64,000 nucleotides of DNA, from contig JAPFQT010000040.1 in assembly GCA_027627225.1 (NCBI GenBank), positions 1,402,501-1,466,500 on the forward strand, given 5' to 3'. The notes under the pieces were generated by a model. That model saw nothing but the letters and a program-made list of their open reading frames with translations, searched no databases and was not told where the DNA came from. The stretch is from Congeria kusceri. Taxonomy: Eukaryota; Mollusca; Bivalvia; Myida; Dreissenidae. The position numbers and the translations under genes were made by a program. Below, in pieces: positions 42,798 to 56,252 of this stretch (the stretch's first letter is position 1; each line of letters begins with the position of its first letter).

Positions 42798-43252
42798 AAA
42801 CAAAGAATTTGACTGACTGTGTGGTGAAAACTGCAACTAGAGCTGGGATAAGCACATCGAAATATCAGAAACTGTTGTGATGAATTAGTGTCAAAAAATA
42901 GTATTTTGTAATAATATACGATGCAAAACAATAGGTCATTGAACAAAAATTTGAGCCAACAAGAATCTGAAGACAAGCAAGTACAACTTATAAGGATTTG
43001 ACTGAAATCACTGCAGTCGTTAGTACAGTCATTTATGCTTCATTGTTAAGTTTTGTAGATACTTAATTCATTTAAGGCTGCGTTTTCTAAGTTCTACAAT
43101 GTACAATGACTCCATGAATGCAGATTTGGTGGGGTAGGGGTACGTCTTTATATCTTAATGCGAGTTTGACTGGTAGTAATAGTTGGTATTAATCAACTTG
43201 GCTATTTACGAACTTGGCCACTTATAGTTCTCCCTTCCAACCATGACCCTGT
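42529..43252. other. Intron-like spacer with an ATC microsatellite
   Basis: A pure (ATC)n run lies at about 42763-42796. Otherwise nothing recognised. Confidence 0.5.
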
Positions 43253-43269
43253 CGGGGGGGGGGGGGTCA

Positions 43270-43385
43270 CGCTCCTTCTGCTGCTTCTCATCACAGTCAT
43301 CACTGTCCTCCTCCTCTTCTTCCTTCTCTTTCTCATCTTCAGCATCTTGTGACATAGTTCTCGACGCTGGTTGCTGCTTCTTGGC
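43270..43385 (-). CDS. Candidate exon encoding a Glu/Lys/Asp-rich segment
   Basis: Minus strand: acceptor TACTTATAG, then an open frame with KKQQPASRTMSQDAEDEKEK, a Glu run, DSDDCDEKQQ and KERD. The frame stays open into a C12-13 run (plus-strand G run at about 43253-43266) and stops at 43202. The true exon end is not clear. The acidic-basic low-complexity segment is common in nuclear or scaffolding proteins but not diagnostic. Confidence 0.35.
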
Positions 43386-44308
43386 CTATAAGTACATGGA
43401 TAACTGATGTGTGCATACCAGCAGAAGCAGCAGCAGCAATTTCAGCAGTATACTTATTTTTATATAAAGTATACTTGTATTCATCATCATCATCATTTGT
43501 GGTGTGCAAAACCAATAACAGTACATTACATTTGGGACATTTTAACTGGAAGCAATCAAACAATATGATGATTTTGATAATCAACATTTTTATCAAAATC
43601 ACCACCAACAATTATTTTCACATGAAAACTTAACATCATTTTGCTGTAAAGTATTTAATCCGGAGTACTCAGTATTTGCTTAATCATCATATTCGTTGAG
43701 ATACTTATCATTCGGGCAAATCACCCTGACCCTCATTAACCTCAGACATTTGCCGATAATTGCTTAGATGATAATGACATCATTTCTTATGACACAACTA
43801 ACCACCCCCCCCCACCCCCCGACCACCCAGGAAAAAAAAGGTGCATATAATTTTCAACAGATGATTTGTAATTTGTTTGTTATTGTCATCAATAAGTGTT
43901 TAGTGTATTTAACTAAATACAAGGTAATAAACAAGCTGTATATCTTACACAATAAACATTTATTGCAACAAAGTGTAAACCGTTGCACAATACTGAACAT
44001 TCTCCAGCCGCCATATGTCAAACGTTGTTTACAAACAAATAAATGACTTAACAGCGCGTGCAAATACAATATGCTGTCTCACTGTATGTAACAAGGCACT
44101 GACTTAAACTCAGACAGATTACGGGTCATTTAATAAGTCAAAGATTAAGAAGGAATAAGCGGATGAGATACAGTGATATGATATCACAAGAGATTTTTAG
44201 CCATGAGTTCTGTTGCTTGCCAAGTATTATATGTTTAAAGTTCAATGTTAAGGTATGTTAAGATAAACACATTTCATGTCACATATATAGATCTTTTCAT
44301 ACAAACAA
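43386..44308. other. AT-rich DNA, nothing recognised
   Basis: It includes short GCAGCA and ATCATC runs (43425, 43480) and a C-rich run at 43805. Short frames unsupported. Confidence 0.4.
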
Positions 44309-44512
44309 ATGTCTGCTTTCTCATTTCGCTCCGACGAGAGATTGCCACCAACTCACTACACTTTTGACAGTGAAGTTTTCTTTCCAAGTGCTAGATTTCA
44401 TCATGAAGAATGTCAGTCTAACTTTGATTTGAATTCAGGTCGACATTTTGTTGTTTCTCAACATTCTAATAATAGTCCGTTTGACTTTGTTTTGATCATT
44501 AATTGTTTTTAA
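44309..44512 (+). CDS. Isolated 67-codon open frame, possibly an ORF fragment
   Basis: The frame encodes SDERLPPTHYTFDSEVFFPS and ends SPFDFVLIINCF. Composition is balanced (Phe, Ser, His, Asp) and less AT-driven than other frames here, so it might be a fragment of a mobile-element or host ORF. There are no splice signals or domain motifs I can point to. Confidence 0.2.
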   Translation: MSAFSFRSDERLPPTHYTFDSEVFFPSARFHHEECQSNFDLNSGRHFVVSQHSNNSPFDFVLIINCF

Positions 44513-44589
44513 AGACAAGGTTTAAATTGTCAGTTGATTTTTTTTCTATTTTAATAACATTGACCAGACATTCGAGTTACTTCTTGAGT

Positions 44590-45960
44590 TATTGCAGTTC
44601 TAAACTGACAAAGAGAAGTCACAGAGCCCATTCTGTGTACCCAATTTCATGATCATATGTTATGCTCTTTTTGAATTATTACAGTATTAAGTTTATTTCT
44701 ATTTTAAGTACCAGTCACATGACCTTTGACCTCTGGTGAAAAATAAAGGGTCGTCTAAAATCCTCACCGTGCTCTTTTTATGTATACAAAGTTTCATCAA
44801 AGTATCTTCAGTGCTTTTTGAGTTATCGCATGATCCAGGTTTTGGGGATAGGGCAGACAGACAGAGTGAGACAGATGGACAAACAGACAGACAGACGCAC
44901 ACAGACGGAGGGCAAACCCATAGTCCAATCTGTGTACCAAGTTTCATGAAGTTTCATGATCATATATTATGCACTTTTCAAAATATTACAGTATGAAGTT
45001 AATTTCTATTTTTAGTAACAATCATGTGACCTTTGACCTCTGGTGAAAAATAAAATGTCATGCATAATTCTCACATTGTTGTTGCTATGTATACAAAGTT
45101 TCATAAAAGTGTCTTCAGTACTTTCCGATTTATCACAGGATCCAGGTTTTGGGGACGGACGGACAGACAGACATAAAGACAAACAGACAGAACAACACAC
45201 AGACAGATGGCAAACCTATAGTTCAATCTCTGTACCAAGTTTCATGGTAATATCTTATGTCCATTTCAAATTATTACAGTATTGAGTTTACTTCTATTTT
45301 AAGTTACATTCACATGACTTTTGACCTCTGGTGAAAAAAAAGGTAGTGCATAATCCTAAAATTACCACATTGCCGTTTATATGTATACCCAGTTTCATCG
45401 AAATTAGTTCAGTACTTTTTGAGTTATTGCAGGAACCAGGTTTTGGAGACGGACAGACAGACGGACGGAAAAACATACGGACGAACAGATAGAGAGACAC
45501 ACAGACGGATGGCAAACCTATAGTTCAATCTTTGTACCTAGTTTCATAGTCATATATTATGTACTTTTCAAATTAAACAGTATTTAGTTTATTTCTATTT
45601 TTAGTAACAGTCGAGCAACATAAATAAAAGGTCCTGCATAATCCTCACATTGCCGTTTATATGTATACAGAGTTTCATCTTCAGTACTTTTTGAGTTATC
45701 GCAGGATCCAGTTCGTTTTAGTTCATTTCTATTTTTAGTAACAGTCGTGTGACCTTTGACCTCTGGTGAAAAATAAATGGTTGTGCATAATACCCACATC
45801 GCCATTTATATGTATACCAAGTTTCATCGAAGTATCTTCAGTTATTTTTGAGTTATCGCAGCAACAATATTTTTCGGACGAACAGACTGACGGACGGACA
45901 GAGGCCAAACCTATAGTTAAACACCGGTAGGGGACTAATAAGTCTATATCTCTGAAAAAA
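44590..45960 (+). mobile_element. Tandem element with about 300-bp units, each with a GACA-type microsatellite and a DR1-like motif
   Basis: Units are marked by GACCTTTGACCTCTGGTGAA at 44721, 45028 and 45751 and a variant GACTTTTGACCTCTGG at 45316. A fourth, shorter unit near 45612 has lost the motif. Four units continue with TACAAAGTTTCATC-like phrases, CTTCAGTACTTTTTGAGTTA, a GGACAGACAGACG-type microsatellite (44852-44905, 45161-45207, 45450-45507, 45878-45902), and most with CAAACCTATAGTTCAATCT. Unit spacing is about 307, 288, 296 and 139 bp. The microsatellite is therefore part of the repeated unit. Confidence 0.75.
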
Positions 45961-46231
45961 GCATATTTTTTTTCAAGGTTTTTTTGCATGAAACGGGGCA
46001 ATTACTCTCGTGTTCCTTGTCCGTTCAGGCCCAATTTTGATACCAGCTAAAGTTGTATCGTCATACACAAACTGTGCAAGTTAGGTGATAAATGAATAAA
46101 AATTAAGTCTCTTATCGCGGACACAAACCAATTGTTGCCAGTAAACAGATGACGCAGGAAAGGTCCCCTACATCAATATCACAGTGAGCTAAAAATACAT
46201 AACAGCAAATAATGTCATGTTTGACTTTTGC
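45961..46231. other. Left flank of the satellite array
   Basis: It contains GATGACGCAGGAAAGGTCCC (46149), shared with 29253. No gene. Confidence 0.5.
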
Positions 46232-49200
46232 AAAATGTCTTACAGTGTACAGAGACGTGTGTGTCAAAAACACAGCCACGACCAAACATTGGAAGTTAAA
46301 GCCAGTGACCACGTAATCTAATTTAATACGTCGTAATTTGGCAATAATTCTTATGAATGTTAATGGTGTTTACAGTGTACAGAGACGTGTGTGTCATAAA
46401 CGCAGCCACGACCAAACATTGGAAGTTAAAGCCAGTGTCCACGTAATCTAATTTAATACGTCGTAATTTGGCAATAATTCTTATGAATGTTAATGGTGTT
46501 TACAGTGCACAGAGACGTGTGTGTCATAAACACAGCCACGACCAAACATTGGAAGTTAAAGCCAGTGTCCATGGAATCTAATTTAATACGTCGTAATTTG
46601 GCAATAATTCTTATGAATGTTAATGGTGTTTACAGTGTACAGAGACGTGTGTGTCATAAACACAGCCACGACCAAATATTGGAAGTTAAAGCCAGTGTCC
46701 ACGTAATCTAATTTAATACGTCGTAATTTGGCAATAATTCTTATGAATGTTAATGGTGTTTACAGTGCACAGAGACGTGTGTGTCATAAACACAGCCACG
46801 ACCAAACATTGGAAGTTAAAGCCAGTGTCCATGGAATCTAATTTAATACGTCGTAATTTGGCAATAATTCTTATGAATGTTAATGGTGTTTACAGTGCAC
46901 AGAGACGTGTGTGTCATAAACACAGCCACGACCAAATATTGGAAGTTAAAGCCACTGACCATGGAATCTAATTTAATACGTCGTAATTTGGCAATAATTC
47001 TTATGAATGTTAATGGTGTTTACAGTGTACAGAGACGTGTGTGTCATAAACACAGCCACGACCAAATATTGGAAGTTAAAGCCAGTGTCCATGGAATCTA
47101 ATTTAATACGTCGTAATTTGGCAATAATTCTTATGAATGTTAATGGTGTTTACAGTGTACAGAGACGTGTGTGTCATAAACACAGCCACGACCAAATATT
47201 GGAAGTTAAAGCCAGTGACCACGTAATCTAATTTAATACGTCGTAATTTGGCAATAATTCTTATGAATGTTAATGGTGTTTACAGTGCACAGAGACGTGT
47301 GTGTCATAAACACAGCCACGACCAAATATTGGAAGTTAAAGCCACTGACCATGGAATCTAATTTAATACGTCGTAATTTGGCAATAATTCTTATGAATGT
47401 TAATGGTGTTTACAGTGTACAGAGACGTGTGTGTCATAAACACAGCAACGACCAAATATTGGAAGTTAAAGCCAGTGTCCATGGAATCTAATTTAATACG
47501 TCGTAATTTGGCAATAATTCTTATGAATGTTAATGGTGTTTACAGTGTACAGAGACGTGTGTGTCATAAACACAGCCACGACCAAACATTGGAAGTTAAA
47601 GCCAGTGTCCACGTAATCTAATTTAATACGTCGTAATTTGGCAATAATTCTTATGAATGTTAATGGTGTTTACGGTGTACAGAGACGTGTGTGTCATAAA
47701 CACAGCCACGACCAAACATTGGATGTTAAAGCCAGTGTCCACGTAATCTAATTTAATACGTCGTAATTTGGCAATAATTCTTATGAATGTTAATGGTGTT
47801 TACGGTGTACAGAGACGTGTGTGTCATAAACACAGCCACGACCAAACATTGGATGTTAAAGCCAGTGACCATGGAATCTAATTTAATACGTCGTAATTTG
47901 GCAATAATTCTTATGAATGTTAATGGTGTTTACAGTGCACAGAGACATGTGTGTCATAAACACAGCCACGACCAAACATTGGAAGTTAAAGCCAGTGACC
48001 ACGTAATCTAATTTAATACGTCGTAATTTGGCAATAATTCTTATGAATGTTAATGGTGTTTACTGTGTACAGAGACGTGTGTGTCATAAACACAGCCACG
48101 ACCAAACATTGGAAGTTAAAGCCAGTGTCCATGGAATCTAATTTAATACGTCGTAATTTGGCAATAATTCTTATGAATGTTAATGGTGTTTACAGTGTAC
48201 AGAGACGTGTGTGTCATAAACACAGCCACGACCAAACATTGGAAGTTAAAGCCAGTGACCAGGTAATCTAATTTAATACGTCGTAATTTGGCAATAATTC
48301 TTATGAATGTTAATGGTGTTTACAGTGCACAGAGACGTGTGTGTCATAAACACAGCCACGACCAAACATTGGAAGTTAAAGCCAGTGACCATGGAATCTA
48401 ATTTAATACGTCGTAATTTGGCAATAATTCTTATGAATGTTAATGGTGTTTACAGTGCACAGAGACGTGTGTGTCATAAACACAGCCACGACCAAATATT
48501 GGAAGTTAAAGCCAGTGACCATGGAATCTAATTTAATACGTCGTAATTTGGCAATAATTCTTATGAATGTTAATGGTGTTTACAGTGCACAGAGACGTGT
48601 GTGTCATAAACACAGCCACGACCAAATATTGGAAGTTAAAGCCAGTGACCACGTAATCTAATTTAATACGTCGTAATTTGGCAATAATTCTTATGAATGT
48701 TAATGGTGTTTACGGTGTACAGAGACGTGTGTGTCATAAACACAGCCACGACCAAATATTGGAAGTTAAAGCCAGTGACCACGTAATCTAATTTAATACG
48801 TCGTAATTTGGCAATAATTCTTATGAATGTTAATGGTGTTTACAGTGCACAGAGACGTGTGTGTCATAAACACAGCCACGACCAAACATTGGAAGTTAAA
48901 GCCAGTGTCCACGTAATCTAATTTAATACGTCGTAATTTGGCAATAATTCTTATGAATGTTAATGGTGTTTACAGTGTACAGAGACGTGTGTGTCATAAA
49001 CACAGCCACGACCAAATATTGGAAGTTAAAGCCAGTGACCACGTAATCTAATTTAATACGTCGTAATTTGGCAATAATTCTTATGAATGTTAATGGTGTT
49101 TACAGTGTACAGAGACGTGTGTGTCATAAACACAGCCACGACCAAATATTGGAAGTTAAAGCCAGTGACCACGTAATCTTATTTAATACGTCGTAATTTG

Positions 49201-52200
49201 GCAATAATTCTTATGAATGTTAATGGTGTTTACAGTGTACAGAGACGTGTGTGTCATAAACACAGCCACGACCAAACATTGGAAGTTAAAGCCAGTGACC
49301 ACGTAATCTAATTTAATACGTCGTAATTTGGCAATAATTCTTATGAATGTTAATGGTGTTTACAGTGTACAGAGACGTGTGTGTCATAAACACAGCCACG
49401 ACCAAACATTGGAAGTTAAAGCCAGTGACCATGGAATCTAATTTAATACGTCGTAATTTGGCAATAATTCTTACGAATGTTAATGGTGTTTACAGTGCAC
49501 AGAGACGTGTGTGTCATAAACACAGCCACGACCAAACATTGGAAGTTAAAGCCAGTGTCCACGTAATCTAATTTAATACGTCGTAATTTGGCAATAATTC
49601 TTATGAATGTTAATGGTGTTTACAGTGCACAGAGACGTGTGTGTCATAAACACAGCCACGACCAAACATTGGAAGTTAAAGCCAGTGACCATGGAATCTA
49701 ATTTAATACGTCGTAATTTGGCAATAATTCTTATGAATGTTAATGGTGATTACAGTGTACAGAGACGTGTGTGTCATAAACACAGCCACGACCAAACATT
49801 GGAAGTTAAAGCCAGTGTCCACGTAATCTAATTTAATACGTCGTAATTTGGCAATAATTCTTATGAATGTTAATGGTGTTTACAGTGCACAGAGACGTGT
49901 GTGTCATAAACACAGCCACGACCAAACATTGGAAGTTAAAGCCAGTGTCCACGTAATCTAATTTAATACCTCGTAATTTGGCAATAATTCTTATGAATGT
50001 TAATGGTGTTTACAGTGCACAGAGACGTGTGTGTCATAAACACAGCCACGACCAAACATTGGAAGTTAAAGCCAGTGTCCACGTAATCTAATTTAATACG
50101 TCGTAATTTGGCAATAATTCTTATGAATGTTAATGGTGTTTACGGTGTACAGAGACGTGTGTGTCATAAACACAGCCACGACCAAACATTGGAAGTTAAA
50201 GCCAGTGACCACGTAATCTAATTTAATACGTCGTAATTTGGCAATAATTCTTATGAATGTTAATGGTGTTTACAGTGTACAGAGACGTGTGTGTCATAAA
50301 CACAGCCACGACCAAACATTGGAAGTTAAAGCCAGTGTCCATGGAATCTAATTTAATACGTCGTAATTTGGCAATAATTCTTATGAATGTAAATGGTGTT
50401 TACAGTGTACAGAGACGTGTGTGTCATAAACACAGCCACGACCAAACATTGGAAGTTAAAGCCAGTGACCAGGTAATCTAATTTAATACGTCGTAATTTG
50501 GCAATAATTCTTATGAATGTTAATGGTGTTTACAGTGTACAGAGACGTGTGTGTCATAAACACAGCCACGACCAAACATTGGAAGTTAAAGCCAGTGAGC
50601 AGGTAATCTAATTTAATACGTCGTAATTTGGCAATAATTCTTATGAATGTTAATGGTGTTTACAGTGCACAGAGACGTGTGTGTCATAAACACAGCCACG
50701 ACCAAACATTGGAAGTTAAAGCCAGTGACCATGGAATCTACTTTAATACGTCGTAATTTGGCAATAATTCTTATGAATGTTAATGGTGTTTACTGTGCAC
50801 AGAGACGTGTGTGTCATAAACACAGCCACGACCAAATATTGGAAGTTAAAGCCAGTGACCATGGAATCTAATTTAATACGTCGTAATTTGGCAATAATTC
50901 TTATGAATGTTAATGGTGTTTACGGTGCACAGAGACGTGTGTGTCATAAACACAGCCACGACCAAATATTGGAAGTTAAAGCCAGTGACCACGTAATCTA
51001 ATTTAATACGTCGTAATTTGGCAATAATTCTTATGAATGTTAATGGTGTTTACGGTGTACAGAGACGTGTGTGTCATAAACACAGCCACGACCAAATATT
51101 GGAAGTTAAAGCCAGTGACCACGTAATCTAATTTAATACGTCGTAATTTGGCAATAATTCTTATGAATGTTAATGGTGTTTACAGTGCACAGAGACGTGT
51201 GTGTCATAAACACAGCCATGACCAAACATTGGAAGTTAAAGCCAGTGTCCACGTAATCTAATTTAATACGTCGTAATTTGGCAATAATTCTTATGAATGT
51301 TAATGGTGTTTACAGTGTACAGAGACGTGTGTGTCATAAACACAGCCACGACCAAATATTGGAAGTTAAAGCCAGTGACCACGTAATCTAATTTAATACG
51401 TCGTAATTTGGCAATAATTCTTATGAATGTTAATGGTGTTTACAGTGTACAGAGACGTGTGTGTCATAAACACAGCCACGACCAAATATTGGAAGTTAAA
51501 GCCAGTGACCACGTAATCTAATTTAATACGTCGTAATTTGGCAATAATTCTTATGAATGTTAATGGTGTTTACAGTGTACAGAGACGTGTGTGTGATAAA
51601 CACAGCCACGACCAAATATTGGAAGTTAAAGCCAGTGACCACGTAATCTAATTTAATACGTCGTAATTTGGCAATAATTCTTATGAATGTTAATGGTGTT
51701 TACAGTGTACAGAGACGTGTGTGTCATAAACACAGCCACGACCAAATATTGGAAGTTAAAGCCAGTGACCACGTAATCTAATTTAATACGTCGTAATTTG
51801 GCAATAATTCTTATGAATGTTAATGGTGTTTACGGTGTACAGAGACGTGTGTGTCATAAACACAGCCACGACCAAACATTGGATGTTAAAGCCAGTGACC
51901 ATGGAATCTAATTTAATACGTCGTAATTTGGCAATAATTCTTATGAATGTTAATGGTGTTTACGGTGTACAGAGACGTGTGTGTCATAAACACAGCCACG
52001 ACCAAATATTGGAAGTTAAAGCCAGTGACCATGGAATCTAATTTAATACGTCGTAATTTGGCAATAATTCTTATGAATGTTAATGGTGTTTACGGTGTAC
52101 AGAGACGTGTGTGTCATAAACACAGCCACGACCAAACATTGGAAGTTAAAGCCAGTGTCCATGTAATCTAATTTAATACCTCGTAATTTGGCAATAATTC

Positions 52201-55200
52201 TTATGAATGTTAATGGTGTTTACAGTGTACAGAGACGTGTGTGTCATAAACACAGCCACGACCAAATATTGGAAGTTAAAGCCAGTGTCCATGGAATCTA
52301 ATTTAATACGTCGTAATTTGGCAATAATTCTTATGAATGTTAATGGTGTTTACAGTGTACAGAGACGTGTGTGTCATAAACACAGCCACGACCAAATATT
52401 GGAAGTTAAAGCCAGTGTCCATGTAATCTAATTTAATACGTCGTAATTTGGCAATAATTCTTATGAATGTTAATGGTGTTTACAGTGTACAGAGACGTGT
52501 GTGTCATAAACACAGCCACGACCAAATATTGGAAGTTAAAGCCAGTGTCCATGGAATCTAATTTAATACGTCGTAATTTGGCAATAATTCTTATGAATGT
52601 TAATGGTGTTTACAGTGTACAGAGACGTGTGTGTCATAAACACAGCCACGACCAAACATTGGAAGTTAAAGCCAGTGACCACGTAATCTAATTTAATACG
52701 TCGTAATTTGGCAATAATTCTTATGAATGTTAATGGTGTTTACAGTGTACAGAGACGTGTGTGTCATAAACACAGCCACGACCAAACATTGGAAGTTAAA
52801 GCCAGTGACCATGGAATCTAATTTAATACGTCGTAATTTGGCAATAATTCTTACGAATGTTAATGGTGTTTACAGTGCACAGAGACGTGTGTGTCATAAA
52901 CACAGCCACGACCAAACATTGGAAGTTAAAGCCAGTGTCCACGTAATCTAATTTAATACGTCGTAATTTGGCAATAATTCTTATGAATGTTAATGGTGTT
53001 TACAGTGCACAGAGACGTGTGTGTCATAAACACAGCCACGACCAAACATTGGAAGTTAAAGCCAGTGACCATGGAATCTAATTTAATACGTCGTAATTTG
53101 GCAATAATTCTTATGAATGTTAATGGTGTTTACAGTGTACAGAGACGTGTGTGTCATAAACACAGCCACGACCAAACATTGGAAGTTAAAGCCAGTGACC
53201 ATGGAATCTAATTTAATACGTCGTAATTTGGCAATAATTCTTATGAATGTTAATGGTGTTTACGGTGTACAGAGACGTGTGTGTCATAAACACAGCCACG
53301 ACCAAACATTGGAAGTTAAAGCCAGTGACCATGGAATCTAATTTAATACGTCGTAATTTGGCAATAATTCTTATGAATGTTAATGGTGATTACAGTGTAC
53401 AGAGACGTGTGTGTCATAAACACAGCCACGACCAAACATTGGAAGTTAAAGCCTGTGACCACGTAATCTAATTTAATACGTCGTAATTTGGCAATAATTC
53501 TTATGAATGTTAATGGTGTTTACAGTGTACAGAGACGTGTGTGTCATAAACACAGCCACGACCAAACATTGGAAGTTAAAGCCAGTGTCCACGTAATCTA
53601 ATTTAATACGTCGTAATTTGGCAATAATTCTTATGGATGTTAATGGTGTTTACAGTGCACAGAGACGTGTGTGTCATAAACACAGCCACGACCAAACATT
53701 GGAAGTTAAAGCCAGTGTCCACGTAATCTAATTTAATACGTCGTAATTTGGCAATAATTCTTATGAATGTTAATGGTGTTTACAGTGCACAGAGACGTGT
53801 GTGTCATAAACACAGCCACGACCAAACATTGGAAGTTAAAGCCAGTGTCCACGTAATCTAATTTAATACCTCGTAATTTGGCAATAATTCTTATGAATGT
53901 TAATGGTGTTTACAGTGCACAGAGACGTGTGTGTCATAAACACAGCCACGACCAAACATTGGAAGTTAAAGCCAGTGTCCACGTAATCTAATTTAATACG
54001 TCGTAATTTGGCAATAATTCTTATGAATGTTAATGGTGTTTACGGTGTACAGAGACGTGTGTGTCATAAACACAGCCACGACCAAACATTGGAAGTTAAA
54101 GCCAGTGTCCACGTAATCTAATTTAATACGTCGTAATTTGGCAATAATTCTTATGAATGTTAATGGTGTTTACAGTGTACAGAGACGTGTGTGTCATAAA
54201 CACAGCCACGGCCAAATATTGGAAGTTAAAGCCAGTGTCCACGTAATCTAATTTAATACGTCGTAATTTGGCAATAATTCTTATGAATGTTAATGGTGTT
54301 TACAGTGCACAGAGACGTGTGTGTCATAAACACAGCCACGACCAAACATTGGAAGTTAAAGCCAGTGTCCACGTAATCTAATTTAATACGTCGTAATTTG
54401 GCAATAATTCTTATGAATGTTAATGGTGTTTACAGGGCACAGAGACGTGTGTGTCATAAACACAGCCACGACCAAACATTGGAAGTTAAAGCCAGTGTCC
54501 ACGTAATCTAATTTAATACGTCGTAATTTGGCAATAATTCTTATGAATGTTAATGGTGTTTACAGTGTACAGAGACGTGTGTGTCATAAACACAGCCACG
54601 ACCAAACATTGGAAGTTAAAGCCAGTGACCACGTAATCTAATTTAATACGTCGTAATTTGGCAATAATTCTTATGAATGTTAATGGTGTTTACAGTGTAC
54701 AGAGACGTGTGTGTCATAAACACAGCCACGACCAAACATTGGAAGTTAAAGCCAGTGTCCATGTAATCTAATTTAATACGTCGTAATTTGGCAATAATTC
54801 TTATGAATGTTAATGGTGTTTACAGGGCACAGAGACGTGTGTGTCATAAACACAGCCACGACCAAATATTGGAAGTTAAAGCCAGTGACCACGTAATCTA
54901 ATTTAATACGTCGTAATTTGGCAATAATCCTTATGAATGTTAATGGTGTTTACAGTGTACAGAGACGTGTGTGTCATAAACACAGCCACGACCAAACATT
55001 GGAAGTTAAAGCCAGTGTCCACGTAATCTAATTTAATACGTCGTAATTTGGCAATAATTCTTATGAATGTTAATGGTGTTTACAGTGCACAGAGACGTGT
55101 GTGTCATAAACACAGCCACGACCAAATATTGGAAGTTAAAGCCAGTGACCACGTAATCTAATTTAATACGTCGTAATTTGGCAATAATTCTTATGAATGT

Positions 55201-56252
55201 TAATGGTGATTACAGTGTACAGAGACGTGTGTGTCATAAACACAGCCACGACCAAACATTGGAAGTTAAAGCCAGTGTCCACGTAATCTAATTTAATACG
55301 TCGTAATTTGGCAATAATTCTTATGAATGTTAATGGTGTTTACAGTGTACAGAGACGTGTGTGTCATAAACACAGCCACGACCAAACATTGGAAGTTAAA
55401 GCCAGTGACCATGGAATCTAATTTAATACGTCCTAATTTGGCAATAATTCTTACGAATGTTAATGGTGTTTACAGTGCACAGAGACGTGTGTGTCATAAA
55501 CACAGCCACGACCAAACATTGGAAGTTAAAGCCAGTGACCAGGTAATCTAATTTAATACGTCGTAATTTGGCAATAATTCTTATGAATGCTAATGGTGTT
55601 TACAGTGTACAGAGACGTGTGTGTCATAAACACAGCCACGACCAAATATTGGAAGTTAAAGCCTGTGACCACGTAATCTAATTTAATACGTCGTAATTTG
55701 GCAATAATTCTTATGAATGTTAATGGTGTTTACAGTGTACAGAGACGTGTGTGTCATAAACACAGCCACGACCAAACATTGGAAGTTAAAGCCTGTGACC
55801 ACGTAATCTAATTTAATACGTCGTAATTTGGCAATAATTCTTATGAATGTTAATGGTGTTTACAGTGTACAGAGACGTGTGTGTCATAAACACAGCCACG
55901 ACCAAACATTGGAAGTTAAAGCCAGTGACCACGTAATCTAATTTAATACGTCGTAATTTGGCAATAATTCTTATGAATGTTAATGGTGTTTACAGTGTAC
56001 AGAGACGTGTGTGTCATAAACACAGCCACGACCAAATATTGGAAGTTAAAGCCAGTGACCACGTAATCTAATTTAATACGTCGTAATTTGGCAATAATTC
56101 TTATGAATGTTAATGGTGTTTACAGTGTACAGAGACGTGTGTGTCATAAACACAGCCACGACCAAACATTGGAAGTTAAAGCCAGTGTCCACGTAATCTA
56201 ATTTAATACGTCGTAATTTGGCAATAATTCTTATGAATGTTAATGGTGTTTA
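46232..56252 (+). repeat. 130-bp satellite DNA array, about 77 monomers
   Basis: The monomer runs ACAGTGTACAGAGACGTGTG, TGTCATAAACACAGCCACGA, CCAAACATTGGAAGTTAAAG, CCAGTGACCACGTAATCTAA, TTTAATACGTCGTAATTTGG, CAATAATTCTTATGAATGTT, AATGGTGTTT. Most monomers differ at a few sites only: GTAC/GCAC, AACATT/AATATT, GTGACC/GTGTCC and ACGTAA/ATGGAA. The 74-codon frames repeated over it arise because 130 leaves a remainder of one when divided by three; they overlap each other and are not genes. I found no ribozyme core, tRNA boxes or 5S similarity in the monomer. Confidence 0.97.

Noticed and set aside
46487..55551. Two dozen 74-codon frames over the satellite as a small-protein gene family
   Set aside because: They overlap each other every 130 bp, and their frame cycles because 130 is not a multiple of three. 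They depend on an ATGG variant only for an open reading.
46232..56252. Satellite monomer as hammerhead ribozyme, 5S rRNA or snRNA repeat
   Set aside because: No CTGATGA core on either strand, no Pol III internal boxes and no recognisable 5S or snRNA motif.
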